Counted from the first letter of the stretch, positions 46,674 through 57,296 are shown. The stretch is 64,000 bases of DNA from Flavobacterium cupreum (GCF_003996965.1 NZ_QWDM01000003.1:248001-312000), one strand, 5' to 3'. Notes: a model not told the origin generated them from the sequence alone. Program-made: numbers and translations.

Positions 46674-49600
46674 TATCTGCTACATTCAAGGCGTCACTAA
46701 CACCTACAGTGGCTGTTAAAGCCCCGATCGGAAGACCCAGATCTGTAGCTCCATAATATATATCTTGTATATCTCCCGGAGTACAGGTTACCGTAGAAAC
46801 CGGTCTGGTATAATAAGCGTCAAATACCTTTGTGTTTTGAGCAACACTTAAAAGTGATGCAGACTGGATTCTGATTCCGTCATAATCCTGAGGTCCCAAA
46901 GTATTTGAGGGTACAAAAGTATATTCGAATGAATTTTCTCCTGAGATTAAATTCACTAACGATCCTGAAATAGACTGCATCGTTCCGATATCAACCCCGC
47001 TTTTAGTTCCAATAATGGACAAATCTTGTCCTACCGCTAAAACACTGGCTTCAGATCCTAATTTTATGGTTACCGGAGTTCCTTTTACAATATTGGCAGG
47101 CCATGTTAGATTTTGCCATGTTGTTCCAATTCCTAAAAGTCCAACTCCCGTTGTAATCGTTGAAAAAGTTTGAGGATTGCCATCTACAGCTGCAGTTGGA
47201 TTAGTCACCACTCCTGATATAATGTTGCCCTGGGTTTGTCCTGTTGCATACACTCTTTCCGATAGTAACGGACAGGTACCCGGATCTATAACATTCACAG
47301 AAACAGTTCCTGTAACAGAACAATTGGCATTACTTGCCACAACTGTATAGGTATAAATTCCCGGTGTATTTAATACTCCTGTTGTAAAGGGTGGTCCTGT
47401 CAGCGTATTCCCCTGAGGATCAAACCAGGTTAATGTGCCGTTTGATGTTGCAGTTAAGGTCACAGAAGAACCTGCATTCACAGAAACTGAGGGATTTACA
47501 ACCAAACTTGGCAACGGGTTAACAGTAACTGTTACTGGTAGTTTAACAGATGGACATGTAACACCGTTACCTTGAGCTTGAATTGAGTAAACACCACTTG
47601 CTGTTATATTTCCTGCTGCATTTTCGGTTATGATATTATTGGACGCATCATAAAAAGTATAAGTTGTATTTCCTGTTGTGTCAAAACCTATGATGGCATC
47701 TCGTAAGTTTACACTTCCGCAACCTGCCGGCAAAGGTGTTGTTACTGCTAAAGGTGTCACTGTAGGAATAGTAATATTTACTTGTTTTAAAGTATTAATG
47801 ACATTCTCACAAGTACTTGCGTTGGTCACAGAAATATAATAATTATAAGGAACTCCCAGAGCAGTAAGCCCTGAAACCGTAAGAGCACCAGTTGTCACAT
47901 CTTTAACAAAGGTTACGCCTGGCTGGGTTCCTACAACAGATCCTGTTATAATTTCCTGATCTTTATTCTGATTGGTATAATATCTAAATTGAGCTCCCGC
48001 TAAAGCAGAGGTCGGAGCCAATACAACTGTTCCGGAGCAGGAAGCTTCCAGAGGACTTGTAATCACCACATCGGCAGGAGTTGCTAACGGATTTACAGTT
48101 ATAGTAACAGGCTGACGAACACTGTTAATACAGGCGCCACGTGCTGATTCTACATAATAGGTTGTCGTATTACTTAACGGAAGTGTTGGATTTACAGCCA
48201 CTATACTTCCTCCTGTTGGGGAATCATACCATGTAAACGTTTCTGTTCCTGTTGAAGCAGCTGTTAATAAAGCTGCATCTCCTGCACAAATTGTTGTCGC
48301 TCCTGTTATTACAGCATTCGGATATCTGTAAGAAGCTCCATAAATATTTACACTGGTTAATAATGCAGCTACGCCGCCTAATCTAACCTCAACTCTGTCA
48401 AAAGTCGAAGCGGCAGTAAAACTAGCTTTAAATCGGTTACCGGATAATAATTGTACATTCAGTAAATTATTATTAACGTTAATTCTGTCATTATTATAGG
48501 TTGCACCGTCATAGGTTGCTAAACTAATATAAGATAAAGCACTTACATCGAGAAGGCCGCCCGGAACTTCTAATTCAACATCTATAATGTCACCCGCCTC
48601 ACCTGGAGAAGCGAAAGTTAAGGTTTGCTGAATATAACTTCCAAGTACCCCAACTGGTATGGTAAGAGTAGCTGCAGTGTTAATATTTCCATCAACAGAT
48701 CCACCGGGATTGGTCGCTCCACAGCCAACACATAAAAGTCCCGGATCCAAAGTGGTCACCTGAGCATTCGCCTGAAGGCAATTACTAACTGTATTAATTA
48801 CTACTACATTAATTACTGCTCTGGCACTGCTCACACAACCTGTTGTCAGATCTGTAGCTTCAACATAAAATGTTTTATTTGCCGTTAAAGCCGGAGTTGG
48901 AGTATACGTACTGGTATTGGTTGCCAAAGCCGTTCCTCCTGTTGGGACATCAAACCAGGCATAAGATACATTAGCATCAGGATTTGAAATACCTAACATT
49001 ACATTCTGGCCGGACTGAATCACTACATTCGATGATACAGGTACCGGTACTGCCGGTAACGGATTTACAATAAGGTTCACCGGAGTACGTGAACTCAAAC
49101 AACTTCCTATTGAAGCTTCTACATAATAACTAATGTTAGCCGTTAAAGCCGGTGTCGTAAATGAAGTTCCTGTAAAAACTAAATTCCCTGCTACATTGGC
49201 ATCATACCAATTGTATACCGTACCCAAAACTGGTGCCTGAACAGTTAAAGCGACCGTCTGTCCACTGCAAATTGTTGTGGGAACAGCTGTAATAACTGGC
49301 GCAACAGGGTTTTGCACTGAAACAGATACAGGATTACGCTCACTGTTTAAACAACCATTTCGGGTAATGGCTGTATAATAAGTGGTATTAGCATTTAAAG
49401 CCGGTGTGGTATAAGATGCTGTACTTACCAACGGAAGACCTCCGGTTGCGGCACTATACCATTCAACTGTTTCTCCCGCACCCAAAGTAGTGGTCAGTGT
49501 TGTTGTTTGTCCACTACAAATGGTTGTACTTCCTGTAATCACAGGAGCTTTATATCGGTAAGCCGCCTGATAAATATCCAGGCTTGTGATGGCTGAAACC

Positions 49601-51354
49601 AGACCGCCCAATCGCACTTCAACACGATCAAAAGCTGCACCTGCCACAACACTCGCTCTAAAACGGTTTCCTCCCAATAATACAATATCAACTATATTAT
49701 TGATCGAAACTCTGTCATTATTAAAAGTTGCTCCGTTATAAGTGGCTAAACTAATATAATTTAATACACTTAAATCCATGACACCTCCCGGAACTTCCAG
49801 CTCAACATCAACAATATCCCCTGCTCTGCCGGGATTATTAAATTGAAGTGTTTGCTGTGCGTAGCCATTAATTAAACCAACCGGAATGGTAAGTCTCGCA
49901 GCAGTTGCCGGATTTCCATCCACTGAATTATTAGGATTTGTCGAACCACATAATAGACAAAGTCCATTAAAATTAGTCTGCTGGCTATTTGCTTCTAAAC
50001 AAGTTCCCAAAGGATTACTGATAACTGTTACTGTTACCGGTACTCTCGAAGCACTTACACAACCTCCGGCTGCACTTTGCGCTTCCACATAATAGGTTTT
50101 AGTCGCTACTAATATAGGCGTTGTAAATGTTGTCGAATTTGTCAGAAGCGCAGTTCCGCCCGTGGCAACGTCATACCAGTTCAGGGTCACACCTGCACCC
50201 GTAGCCGCAGCGCTTAATGTGGCATTCTGACCAGATTGAATGGTAACACTTTGTGTCAGTACTGTTGGTAACACCGGTACCGGATTTGATGTTACAGTCA
50301 CCTGTGTTCTTGCAGGACTTACGCAGGAACCTATTGCGGCTTCTACAAAAAAATTGGTAGTACCAACAGGAACTACTGGAGAATAAGTATCACCAGAGGC
50401 TAAAATCGTTCCTCCGTTATTTACGGAATACCAGTTGTACGTGGTTCCGGGCACAGAATTAATTACAGATAAAGTAGTTTGCTGTGTAGCGCCGGCAGAA
50501 CATATTGCGGTTCCCACAGTACTGATAGCCGGGGCAACAGGATTAGAAACATTAACCACAACGGGTAAACGTTCACTGCCTTCACAACCGGCAGCTCTGG
50601 TTACACCTATATAATAGGTAGTAGCTGTCGTTAAAACTGGTGTTTGATAACTATTAGCCGTTATCAAAGGAGTCGTAGAAGTTGGAGAATCGTACCACGA
50701 CAAGGAAGTACCTGCTGCCGGAGTGGCAGTTAACGTAGTGAAATTCCCTGAACAAATTGTCTGACTTACACCTCCTGTTACGGTTGGTTTTGCAAAATCC
50801 AGGCGAACATCGTAAATTCTTAAACTCACCAAAAGGCTTAAAATGCCTCCAACCTGCACCTGTATCTGATTCGTATCACCTGTAACAGTAAAGCGTACTG
50901 CCGCAACCGTGTTTCCGGATAACAAATTTAAGTTTAGAAGCGGGCTGTTTAGTGCTACACTTGGACCTACATTTGTTCCTGAAAGTTTGGCCTGAAGCGT
51001 TGCATTAGATAATAATCCAACATCGAGCAAGCCGTTTCCTGTACCCAGATAAAGTACAATCTGATCTCCGGCTTTTGCAGTCTGATTGAATGTTAATGTC
51101 TCCTGGACAAAACATCCCACCCCGACAGCATTTGTCAGAGTTGCATAAGTAGTAAGGCCTGCGTCATTGTCGTAGGCACTGGCGGGACTATCAATATCCA
51201 ACCCTACACATACTAATCCACCCTGGCTGTTAGTTTGCGACACAGGCCGGCAAACTGATTGCGAAAATGCATTAGTACATAGTAAGAGTAAAAATAATAG
51301 TCCGAATAATCTCTTCTGATAAGTGAGATTACAAAAAGTAAAGATTTTTTTCAT
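46603..51354 (-). CDS. Giant type IX-secreted adhesin, N-terminal half (before the frameshift)
   Basis: A 1583-residue frame starting at the ATG at 51354, which begins a long signal peptide (MKKIFTFCNLTYQKRLFGLL, ending near NAFSQ). The longest frame extends 23 codons upstream without coding character. Five beta-sandwich modules (about 150 residues; VDGN, QTLTF, DRVEVRLGG motifs) alternate with Ig_7-like domains (ETVEWYSAATGG, TYYVEA). The last module breaks at TTFATMYSG, after which the frame runs into 11 unrelated residues and a stop. The natural continuation (ALAAADLTVAFKTP) is in the next frame. Without the second half the protein would have no export tail. Confidence 0.85.
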   Translation of the reverse strand: MKKIFTFCNLTYQKRLFGLLFLLLLCTNAFSQSVCRPVSQTNSQGGLVCVGLDIDSPASAYDNDAGLTTYATLTNAVGVGCFVQETLTFNQTAKAGDQIVLYLGTGNGLLDVGLLSNATLQAKLSGTNVGPSVALNSPLLNLNLLSGNTVAAVRFTVTGDTNQIQVQVGGILSLLVSLRIYDVRLDFAKPTVTGGVSQTICSGNFTTLTATPAAGTSLSWYDSPTSTTPLITANSYQTPVLTTATTYYIGVTRAAGCEGSERLPVVVNVSNPVAPAISTVGTAICSAGATQQTTLSVINSVPGTTYNWYSVNNGGTILASGDTYSPVVPVGTTNFFVEAAIGSCVSPARTQVTVTSNPVPVLPTVLTQSVTIQSGQNATLSAAATGAGVTLNWYDVATGGTALLTNSTTFTTPILVATKTYYVEAQSAAGGCVSASRVPVTVTVISNPLGTCLEANSQQTNFNGLCLLCGSTNPNNSVDGNPATAARLTIPVGLINGYAQQTLQFNNPGRAGDIVDVELEVPGGVMDLSVLNYISLATYNGATFNNDRVSINNIVDIVLLGGNRFRASVVAGAAFDRVEVRLGGLVSAITSLDIYQAAYRYKAPVITGSTTICSGQTTTLTTTLGAGETVEWYSAATGGLPLVSTASYTTPALNANTTYYTAITRNGCLNSERNPVSVSVQNPVAPVITAVPTTICSGQTVALTVQAPVLGTVYNWYDANVAGNLVFTGTSFTTPALTANISYYVEASIGSCLSSRTPVNLIVNPLPAVPVPVSSNVVIQSGQNVMLGISNPDANVSYAWFDVPTGGTALATNTSTYTPTPALTANKTFYVEATDLTTGCVSSARAVINVVVINTVSNCLQANAQVTTLDPGLLCVGCGATNPGGSVDGNINTAATLTIPVGVLGSYIQQTLTFASPGEAGDIIDVELEVPGGLLDVSALSYISLATYDGATYNNDRINVNNNLLNVQLLSGNRFKASFTAASTFDRVEVRLGGVAALLTSVNIYGASYRYPNAVITGATTICAGDAALLTAASTGTETFTWYDSPTGGSIVAVNPTLPLSNTTTYYVESARGACINSVRQPVTITVNPLATPADVVITSPLEASCSGTVVLAPTSALAGAQFRYYTNQNKDQEIITGSVVGTQPGVTFVKDVTTGALTVSGLTALGVPYNYYISVTNASTCENVINTLKQVNITIPTVTPLAVTTPLPAGCGSVNLRDAIIGFDTTGNTTYTFYDASNNIITENAAGNITASGVYSIQAQGNGVTCPSVKLPVTVTVNPLPSLVVNPSVSVNAGSSVTLTATSNGTLTWFDPQGNTLTGPPFTTGVLNTPGIYTYTVVASNANCSVTGTVSVNVIDPGTCPLLSERVYATGQTQGNIISGVVTNPTAAVDGNPQTFSTITTGVGLLGIGTTWQNLTWPANIVKGTPVTIKLGSEASVLAVGQDLSIIGTKSGVDIGTMQSISGSLVNLISGENSFEYTFVPSNTLGPQDYDGIRIQSASLLSVAQNTKVFDAYYTRPVSTVTCTPGDIQDIYYGATDLGLPIGALTATVGVSDALNVADNDVTTFATMYSGCSCRCRFNSSL
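46639..46641 (-). other. Single-base frameshift site in the adhesin gene
   Basis: The minus strand reads ATGTATAGCGGGTGCTCTTG here. Dropping one G of the GGG gives MYSGALAAADL and joins the two frames into one protein of 3144 residues (9435 bp, a multiple of three, after removing one base). A three-base G run is not a recognised slippery site. Mutation or a sequencing/assembly error are the simplest explanations. Confidence 0.85.
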
Positions 51355-52601
51355 AATTTGGAAGATTAGAAAATGGACAATAAAATACCTGTTGCGATAA
51401 GTACGTATACTTAGGCAATTCAAAAAACACTAATAATCAATAGATTAGATAAAATTTAAAACCTTATGGTAAGACCTTAAATTAAACTTCTTAAAAAAAA
51501 CAATAAAATTTAGTTATATAATGAAAGAACATGAGAGCATTCTTTTATTCACGCTGAATAAAAAACTGACTCAAAAATTTTCAGGAATATTGATCTTAAT
51601 CAATCTTCCAAAACGGAGTGATTTGTTGTAGTGCAAATTTTCATGAAAGAAAATTTTAAGCTAGCTAGAATTGGGGAATTCTATAACTGTACATGTATTC
51701 AATAGTAACAGAAAGTTGATTAGGCAATCTGTTAATTGTTGATTAGAAATAAATTCTAAAAAATTGAATTCATAATTTAATATAAAGCATTATCGGATTT
51801 CAAATTTAGACATGACAATATGTTTCATTTCCAAAACAACTGACTGGGTTTTGGAAACAAAAGTGAAAACTTAATGTAATTGAAATGTTGAAATTTATAA
51901 AACAAATTTGCTTTTAACTTAAAATTTAATTGGGGAATAAATTTTAGTTTTTTGAAAATCAAAACAGATAAAGCTAAAATAATTAGAAGACCTAAAGCAA
52001 ATTTGATAAAGAGAGTATTGGTCAATTCCATAAGCAAATTAATTAAGTTATTAAAAATTTTAAACTTTAATAATTGTAAAAAAAAATAAGTAAAGTGATC
52101 TGTTTTTAATTTTATAAAGTGACAATAAAAGGACCTCTTTATAAATGTTTTTAAAAAATCATTTTGTTTAACTTTCTTTTACTAAAATTAATTAAAATTA
52201 AAATACAAAACAAAACTAAATTTCTTATTTTTTTAAGTTTAGTGAAATTCTGAAGCCAAAAAAAAGCGCTCATCCATTGCAATCATTGACGTTACGGACT
52301 TAAAATGAGACCTTTAACGATATCATATTTTTTTTAACTCTTTTTTGTGAAAAAAAAAAGTAAGTTTAGTACTACTTTTATGCTTTAAAATAGACTCTTT
52401 TGTTAAAACAAAAAGTACATTTGAAAAGTAAAACTTACAAAAAGCAATAAAAAGTTAAAATATTAATCTTTTCTAAAAAAACACGTAGAAATACGGGTAA
52501 AATAAAATACAAAAGATTAAACAAAAGTTAAAACACCTAAAAAAGGTAAATATTTTAACATCAGTCAGTTAACTTTTCACTAAAAGACGTCTTAAAATTG
52601 T
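51355..52601. other. 1.25-kb AT-rich gap upstream of the adhesin gene
   Basis: Very AT-rich sequence with no convincing gene. It contains a 7-bp hairpin (CCAAAAC and GTTTTGG, 51831-51854) and many TTAAAATTA-like words. A 70-codon frame (52037-51825, minus) has one hydrophobic helix but its second half is Phe/Lys-rich as in translated AT-rich DNA. The adhesin promoter should lie near 51360-51500, but no good TAnnTTTG match was found. Confidence 0.55.
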
Positions 52602-53075
52602 TTAAGATTCAATAATCGTGTTGATCTGTTTGAATAACTGTCCGTCACTCAGGAAAGCGCCTTGCTGGATTAATTCGAAAATAGAAGCATTACGATCTTC
52701 AGTAAATACTTTTTTTCCGACCTTCATTTCTATTGTTTCCGTAAACATATTATCACTTAGCCACTGCAAGCCATCCTGTGTCAGAAAATCAGTTTCAGGA
52801 ACCAGCGATTTTAAAACAATAGATTGTACATGAGTTTCAAAACACTGAAATAAGAAAATATGGTTTTTAGAAAAATGTTCCAAAAATTCTGCCCTGGACA
52901 AAACACCTTCCCAGATCAAATCTGAAAAAACATCCAATTCCTGTTCCGCAACTTCAGGTTTATTTTCCTTTATACTGTCCCACTCTGCCTTATCAATTGC
53001 CTGCGTTGCCAAAAAGCTTGAAAATTCTGCATGCAATTCTTCAAACTGCTCTTTTGTTAGTCTTGCGTATTTCAT
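52602..53075 (-). CDS. DUF6495-like cytoplasmic protein
   Basis: A 157-residue acidic protein without signal peptide or membrane segment: MKYARLTKEQFEELHAEFSS, then LDVFSDLIWEGVLSRAEFLEHFSKNHIFLFQC and a C-terminal ASIFELIQQGAFLSDGQLF. I believe it belongs to the Flavobacteriaceae family DUF6495; function unknown. It stands alone between the AT-rich gap and the receptor gene terminator. Confidence 0.75.
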   Translation of the reverse strand: MKYARLTKEQFEELHAEFSSFLATQAIDKAEWDSIKENKPEVAEQELDVFSDLIWEGVLSRAEFLEHFSKNHIFLFQCFETHVQSIVLKSLVPETDFLTQDGLQWLSDNMFTETIEMKVGKKVFTEDRNASIFELIQQGAFLSDGQLFKQINTIIES

Positions 53076-53132
53076 TATTATTCTTTCAAATTAAACCTTT
53101 ATATACCTTTACAAGTGTCTTCATTTTTAAAC

Positions 53133-53160
53133 AAAAAAAAGCCCCCTTAAATAAGGGGGC
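53133..53160 (-). terminator. Terminator of the TonB-dependent receptor gene
   Basis: GCCCCCTTA (53141-53149) pairs with TAAGGGGGC (53152-53160), a GC-rich stem with a 2-nt nominal loop; on the minus strand eight T residues follow (53140-53133). It lies 24 bp after the receptor stop. Confidence 0.92.
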
Positions 53161-53183
53161 AAATTTACAATATCTTTATACGA

Positions 53184-56100
53184 TTAGAAAATATATCGGA
53201 CACCAAATTGCATTTGCCATCTTGAATTCAGACTGGCATCATAGCTGAATGTTTTTGTCTGTGTATTGGTAAAGGTATACGTTGGCGTATTCCCTGCCAC
53301 AGTAACTCCAATTGGCTGTACGCTGGTAGGAACCTGAACCACTCCCCAATCGGAATTAAGCAGATTTCCAACATTCAGAATATCAATACTAAACTGTATG
53401 GTATTCTTTTTCTCTGACGCAGATGAAAATTTGAAATTATAATCCTGTAAAATTTTCATGTCCCATTTTCCTCTCCACGGAGAAATTGCCCCGTAACGCT
53501 CGGCATACTGACCTCTCCTGTCTCTTAAATAATCATCCTGCTCAATAAATTTATTAAAAGCATCCCCCTGCGCTGCTCCTCCTGTAAAGGTCATTTGGCT
53601 GATTTCAGCTGTTGTAGGCACATACATTAAATCATTGACCGCAGATCCGTCATTATTGATGTCACCTCCGTACGTATAACTAAAACGTCCGCCTCTGGCA
53701 TATTCGAAGAAAGTAGAAACTGTAGTAGCCCATTTATCTTTCCCGTATTTCCATTTTTTGGAACCTACCCCAATAAAACGGTTATTGTCTCCGTACTTAG
53801 AATTAGAAAGCACGTCTTTATTTACATTCCCCAAAGCAGGATTAAAAGCAAAGGCATCTCCGGTAATCTCAGCTTCTATAGAATTCACATCTTTAGATAC
53901 TAAATAGTTATACGCTAAACTTGCATATAATCCATTTTCAAAAGTTTTCTGGATTTTAACCGAACTGTTAAACGCAAACCCTTTATCAGAATTCGTCATT
54001 ACATAAGCGCTATTTGCGCCTTTATCAGCCGCTGTATAGATTAGTCTGTTATCTACACCTCCCAGAGTTCCTGTTGGATCTTTTAAGCCCCAGTTTTGCA
54101 CATGAACACCATTAATATCTTTATTGTAAGACATATCAATAGTCAGAATGTAATTGCTCTCAAATTTATGATCATATCCTAAACTTGTTCTCCACACCTG
54201 TGGCCATTTATAATCAGGATCCATAATCTGAAAGAAACTGTCATCTGCACCGCTTACCTGATTGCCTAACCAGACAAAAGGAATCCTGCCCGTAAAAACT
54301 CCTGATCCGCCTCGAAGCTGCGATGTGGCATCACCACTCGCATCCCAGTTAAAACCAATTCGCGGAGACCACAAAATTTTATCGCTTGGCAGATCGGTAG
54401 AAATTAATTTTCTGGCATTACCTGTTTCAGGATCAAAATAATCTAAATTGTTATTTCTTTTTGATCCTCCATTATTCGTATCAATATATTTCTGAATCAA
54501 ATCTGCCGTGTTAAAATACAGCGGTTTATCTGCTCTCAGTCCCACAGATAGTTTGAAATTATCCGTAATACTCCAGTCATCCTGCGCATAAAAAGCCCAC
54601 TGTCCCACATTTAATTCTGCCAGCTTCCAGCCATTATCTGCACCGACAGCATTATTGTTTTTAGAATTATAAGTATCAATGGCCTGTTGCATGTTCTGAG
54701 CCACTGAACTGGATGCAAATGGCAAAGCGGCGTCGGCTAAAAAGTCTGCTACACTTGCGTAAGGCCTGAAAGTCCCGTAATAAGGAACCGGATCTGTTGC
54801 CCCACGAAATTTATCGTAACCCGCTAAATTAAAAGAGTTTTCAAAATTAAATTTTTCAAAAGAGGTACCAAAAGTAAAGGCATGGTTTCCTACTGTGTAC
54901 GTCAGATTATCCGTAATCTGAATTACTTTCTGTTTCAGTGTATTATTGATAGAAAAAGGTTCATGACCGGCAATAATATAGTTCGATCCCGCACCGTCCT
55001 GTATATTAATTACCGGAGCAGGAGATGAAAACGGATCCCTGAAATCATTAAAGTACGTATACCCTGCCTGCAGTTTATTCGAAACAGATTCACTAAATTT
55101 TGAATTTAACTCCAATAAAAAAGAACTCAGCTTATTATTAATCTCGTATCCGGCATTCTGAAACTGAAGAATAGAGGCATTTGGTCCTCTGAACCCTAAG
55201 GCTGTCGGATGCGCCGGTTTGTCCTTGGAAGCGTCCAGAAAATTATAAATAACAGCGAGTTTATGGTTATCATTAATGTTCCAGTCGAGTTTTACAATTC
55301 CTTTTGTTGAATTTGAATTATGAACGAAACCCTGATAGGCTCCGGGATTGTAATTAAAATTATTGCCATTGGCGTCTTTTAAATTGGTTAAGGCATTTGA
55401 TACCGCAATCAAATCAGAATCCAGCACTCTTGATTCGTTGATGCCGGTAACACCATCATTGTTGTTGGCCACGAAGTTAGACCCTAAATCGCTTCTTTTA
55501 TCAATTTCGAAATTTCCGAAAATGAATAATTTATCTTTAACAATCGGAGCTCCCAGACTGAATCCTGCCTGAGTTTGTTCTAAAGAAGGTACAAATATTT
55601 TTTCGCCTTTTATTTTACTTCCCGTAAAATCCTGGTTTCTGTAAAATACATAAGCAGTCCCATGAAATTCATTAGTTCCTGACTTCGTTACCGCATTTAC
55701 GGAAGCACCCGTAAAACCGGACAAAGTAACATCATAAGGAGCTGTAGCTACCTGAATCTGGTCGATTGCATCTAATGAGATGGGCTGGGAGCCGGTCTGC
55801 CCTCCGGGAGTTGCGGCATCTAATCCAAAAGGATTATTAAAAATAGCACCGTTTAAGGAACAATTATTATACTGATCGTTTCTTCCTCCAAACGAACCAC
55901 CACTGGCTGTTGGCTCCAGACGTGTAAAATCTTCTGCTGATCTTGAAATAGTAGGCAAAGCGGTCAATTCTCTTCTTCCAATTGTGGTCTCGGCGCCGGT
56001 TCTCCCGCTTTGGAAGACTTTATTTTTGGAAACTACTTTAACTTCTTCCAAAGTCTGGCTTTCATTTGCTAAAATAACATCCAGATTAAAAACTTTTCCC

Positions 56101-56387
56101 AGATCAAGGTAAACGTCATTATATTCCTGATTCTGATACCCTACAAAAGTAACCGTAATTTTATAAGGTCCGCCAATTCTCATATTCAAAATATTAAATC
56201 TTCCGTCTTCATTAGACAAGGAAGAATATTTTGAACCACTCGGAGTATGCACTGCCAGAATGGTAGCTCCCGGCAAAAGCTCGCTGGAAGAACTTTTTAC
56301 AATACCCTTAATACTCGATGTTGTGGTTTGCCCTGCCGCTGTGGTAAGCCCAAGGACACATAACAATAATGCAAAGATTCTTTTCAT
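53184..56387 (-). CDS. Oar-like TonB-dependent outer-membrane receptor
   Basis: A 1067-residue receptor. The ATG at 56387 starts a signal peptide (MKRIFALLLCVLGLTTAAGQ); a longer frame adds 14 non-signal residues. A carboxypeptidase-regulatory domain follows (SIKGIVKSSSSELLPGATIL), then the plug domain (TALPTISRSAEDFTRL, SLDAIDQIQVATAPYDVT, GTNEFHGTAYVFYRNQDF), as in Oar-type proteins, and a large barrel ending in RWQMQFGVRYIF. It imports an unknown ligand or acts in surface assembly; no SusD partner is next to it, so polysaccharide uptake is not indicated. Confidence 0.9.
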   Translation of the reverse strand: MKRIFALLLCVLGLTTAAGQTTTSSIKGIVKSSSSELLPGATILAVHTPSGSKYSSLSNEDGRFNILNMRIGGPYKITVTFVGYQNQEYNDVYLDLGKVFNLDVILANESQTLEEVKVVSKNKVFQSGRTGAETTIGRRELTALPTISRSAEDFTRLEPTASGGSFGGRNDQYNNCSLNGAIFNNPFGLDAATPGGQTGSQPISLDAIDQIQVATAPYDVTLSGFTGASVNAVTKSGTNEFHGTAYVFYRNQDFTGSKIKGEKIFVPSLEQTQAGFSLGAPIVKDKLFIFGNFEIDKRSDLGSNFVANNNDGVTGINESRVLDSDLIAVSNALTNLKDANGNNFNYNPGAYQGFVHNSNSTKGIVKLDWNINDNHKLAVIYNFLDASKDKPAHPTALGFRGPNASILQFQNAGYEINNKLSSFLLELNSKFSESVSNKLQAGYTYFNDFRDPFSSPAPVINIQDGAGSNYIIAGHEPFSINNTLKQKVIQITDNLTYTVGNHAFTFGTSFEKFNFENSFNLAGYDKFRGATDPVPYYGTFRPYASVADFLADAALPFASSSVAQNMQQAIDTYNSKNNNAVGADNGWKLAELNVGQWAFYAQDDWSITDNFKLSVGLRADKPLYFNTADLIQKYIDTNNGGSKRNNNLDYFDPETGNARKLISTDLPSDKILWSPRIGFNWDASGDATSQLRGGSGVFTGRIPFVWLGNQVSGADDSFFQIMDPDYKWPQVWRTSLGYDHKFESNYILTIDMSYNKDINGVHVQNWGLKDPTGTLGGVDNRLIYTAADKGANSAYVMTNSDKGFAFNSSVKIQKTFENGLYASLAYNYLVSKDVNSIEAEITGDAFAFNPALGNVNKDVLSNSKYGDNNRFIGVGSKKWKYGKDKWATTVSTFFEYARGGRFSYTYGGDINNDGSAVNDLMYVPTTAEISQMTFTGGAAQGDAFNKFIEQDDYLRDRRGQYAERYGAISPWRGKWDMKILQDYNFKFSSASEKKNTIQFSIDILNVGNLLNSDWGVVQVPTSVQPIGVTVAGNTPTYTFTNTQTKTFSYDASLNSRWQMQFGVRYIF

Positions 56388-56431
56388 TTTCCTGGTTTTG
56401 AGTGAGTTATTTCCCTCAAAATTAGGCAAAA

Positions 56432-56457
56432 AAAAATCACTCCGGGGAGTGATTTTT
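56432..56457 (-). terminator. Terminator of the rpsF-rpsR-rplI operon
   Basis: AAAAATCACTCC (56432-56443) pairs with GGAGTGATTTTT (56446-56457). On the minus strand a T run follows. It lies 30 bp after the rplI stop and before the receptor start. Confidence 0.9.
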
Positions 56458-56487
56458 ATATTTTATTAACAAAAAGTTAACAATCTG

Positions 56488-56928
56488 TTATTTCTCTGCA
56501 ACAATTTCGTAAGGTAGTTCAACTATTACATCTCTGTGTAAACGGATGTTAGCAGTATATTTTCCAGTACGTTTTACGATACCACTAGTGATGAATTTTC
56601 TATCAATAGCGTTACCTGATTTCTCTAAAGCTTCAGCAATGTCGATGTTTGTGATAGAACCAAAAAGTTTCTCTCCACCAGCTTTTGCAGTAAGTTTAAT
56701 TTCAAGAGCTTTTAAAGTTTCAGCTAATGCTTTTGCATCAGCAACAACTTTAGCTTCTTTGTGAGCTCTTTGTTTTAGGTTTTCAGCCAATACTTTCTTT
56801 GCAGAAGGTGTAGCCAATTGCGCGAATCCCTGAGGAATTAAGAAGTTACGACCGTAACCAGCTTTAACTGATACTACGTCATCTTTAAACCCTAGGTTTT
56901 GTACGTCTTGTTTTAAAATAAGTTCCAT
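56488..56928 (-). CDS. rplI: 50S ribosomal protein L9
   Basis: L9 binds 23S rRNA and limits frameshifting and ribosome crowding. The 146-residue protein has the N-terminal DVQNLGFKDDVVSVKAGYGRNFLIPQGFA signature, the long connecting helix, and the C-terminal LFGSITNIDIAEALEK lobe. It closes the S6-S18-L9 operon, 66 bp behind rpsR. Confidence 0.97.
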   Translation of the reverse strand: MELILKQDVQNLGFKDDVVSVKAGYGRNFLIPQGFAQLATPSAKKVLAENLKQRAHKEAKVVADAKALAETLKALEIKLTAKAGGEKLFGSITNIDIAEALEKSGNAIDRKFITSGIVKRTGKYTANIRLHRDVIVELPYEIVAEK

Positions 56929-56994
56929 GTTGTTGTCCTTTATTTGAGAAGTTAGGTTCCATCTTACCGGAAACCAACAACTATTCTTTTAATA

Positions 56995-57291
56995 TTATTT
57001 TAATAAATCGGCCACGTATGGCATTAAAGCTAAGTGACGTGCTCTTTTTACAGCTACAGAAACTTTTCTTTGGTATTTCAATGAAGTTCCCGTTAAACGA
57101 CGTGGAAGAATTTTTCCTTGCTCGTTAACGAATTTCAATAAGAAATCAGCATCTTTATAATCGATATATTTGATTCCTGATTTTTTGAAACGACAATACT
57201 TTTTAGTTTTGTTAGTTTCAATGTTTAAAGGCGTTAAATATCTGATATCTCCGTCTTTTTTTCCTTTTGCAGATTGCTCTATTGTAGACAT
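56995..57291 (-). CDS. rpsR: 30S ribosomal protein S18
   Basis: S18 forms a heterodimer with S6 on 16S rRNA. The 98-residue protein ends in the typical [35 protein letters not shown]. It has the longer N-terminal extension (about 25 residues more than E. coli) common in Bacteroidota. The gene is 5 bp behind rpsF. Confidence 0.97.
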
Positions 57292-57296
57292 AATAA

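Noticed and set aside
51831..51854. Hairpin as a terminator in the AT-rich gap
   Set aside because: Only 7 bp with a 10-nt loop and no T run on either strand, and no gene ends near it.
51825..52037. 70-codon minus-strand frame with one hydrophobic helix
   Set aside because: Second half is Phe/Lys/Asn-rich as expected from translated AT-rich DNA; no promoter, no recognisable family; kept only as a note in the gap entry.
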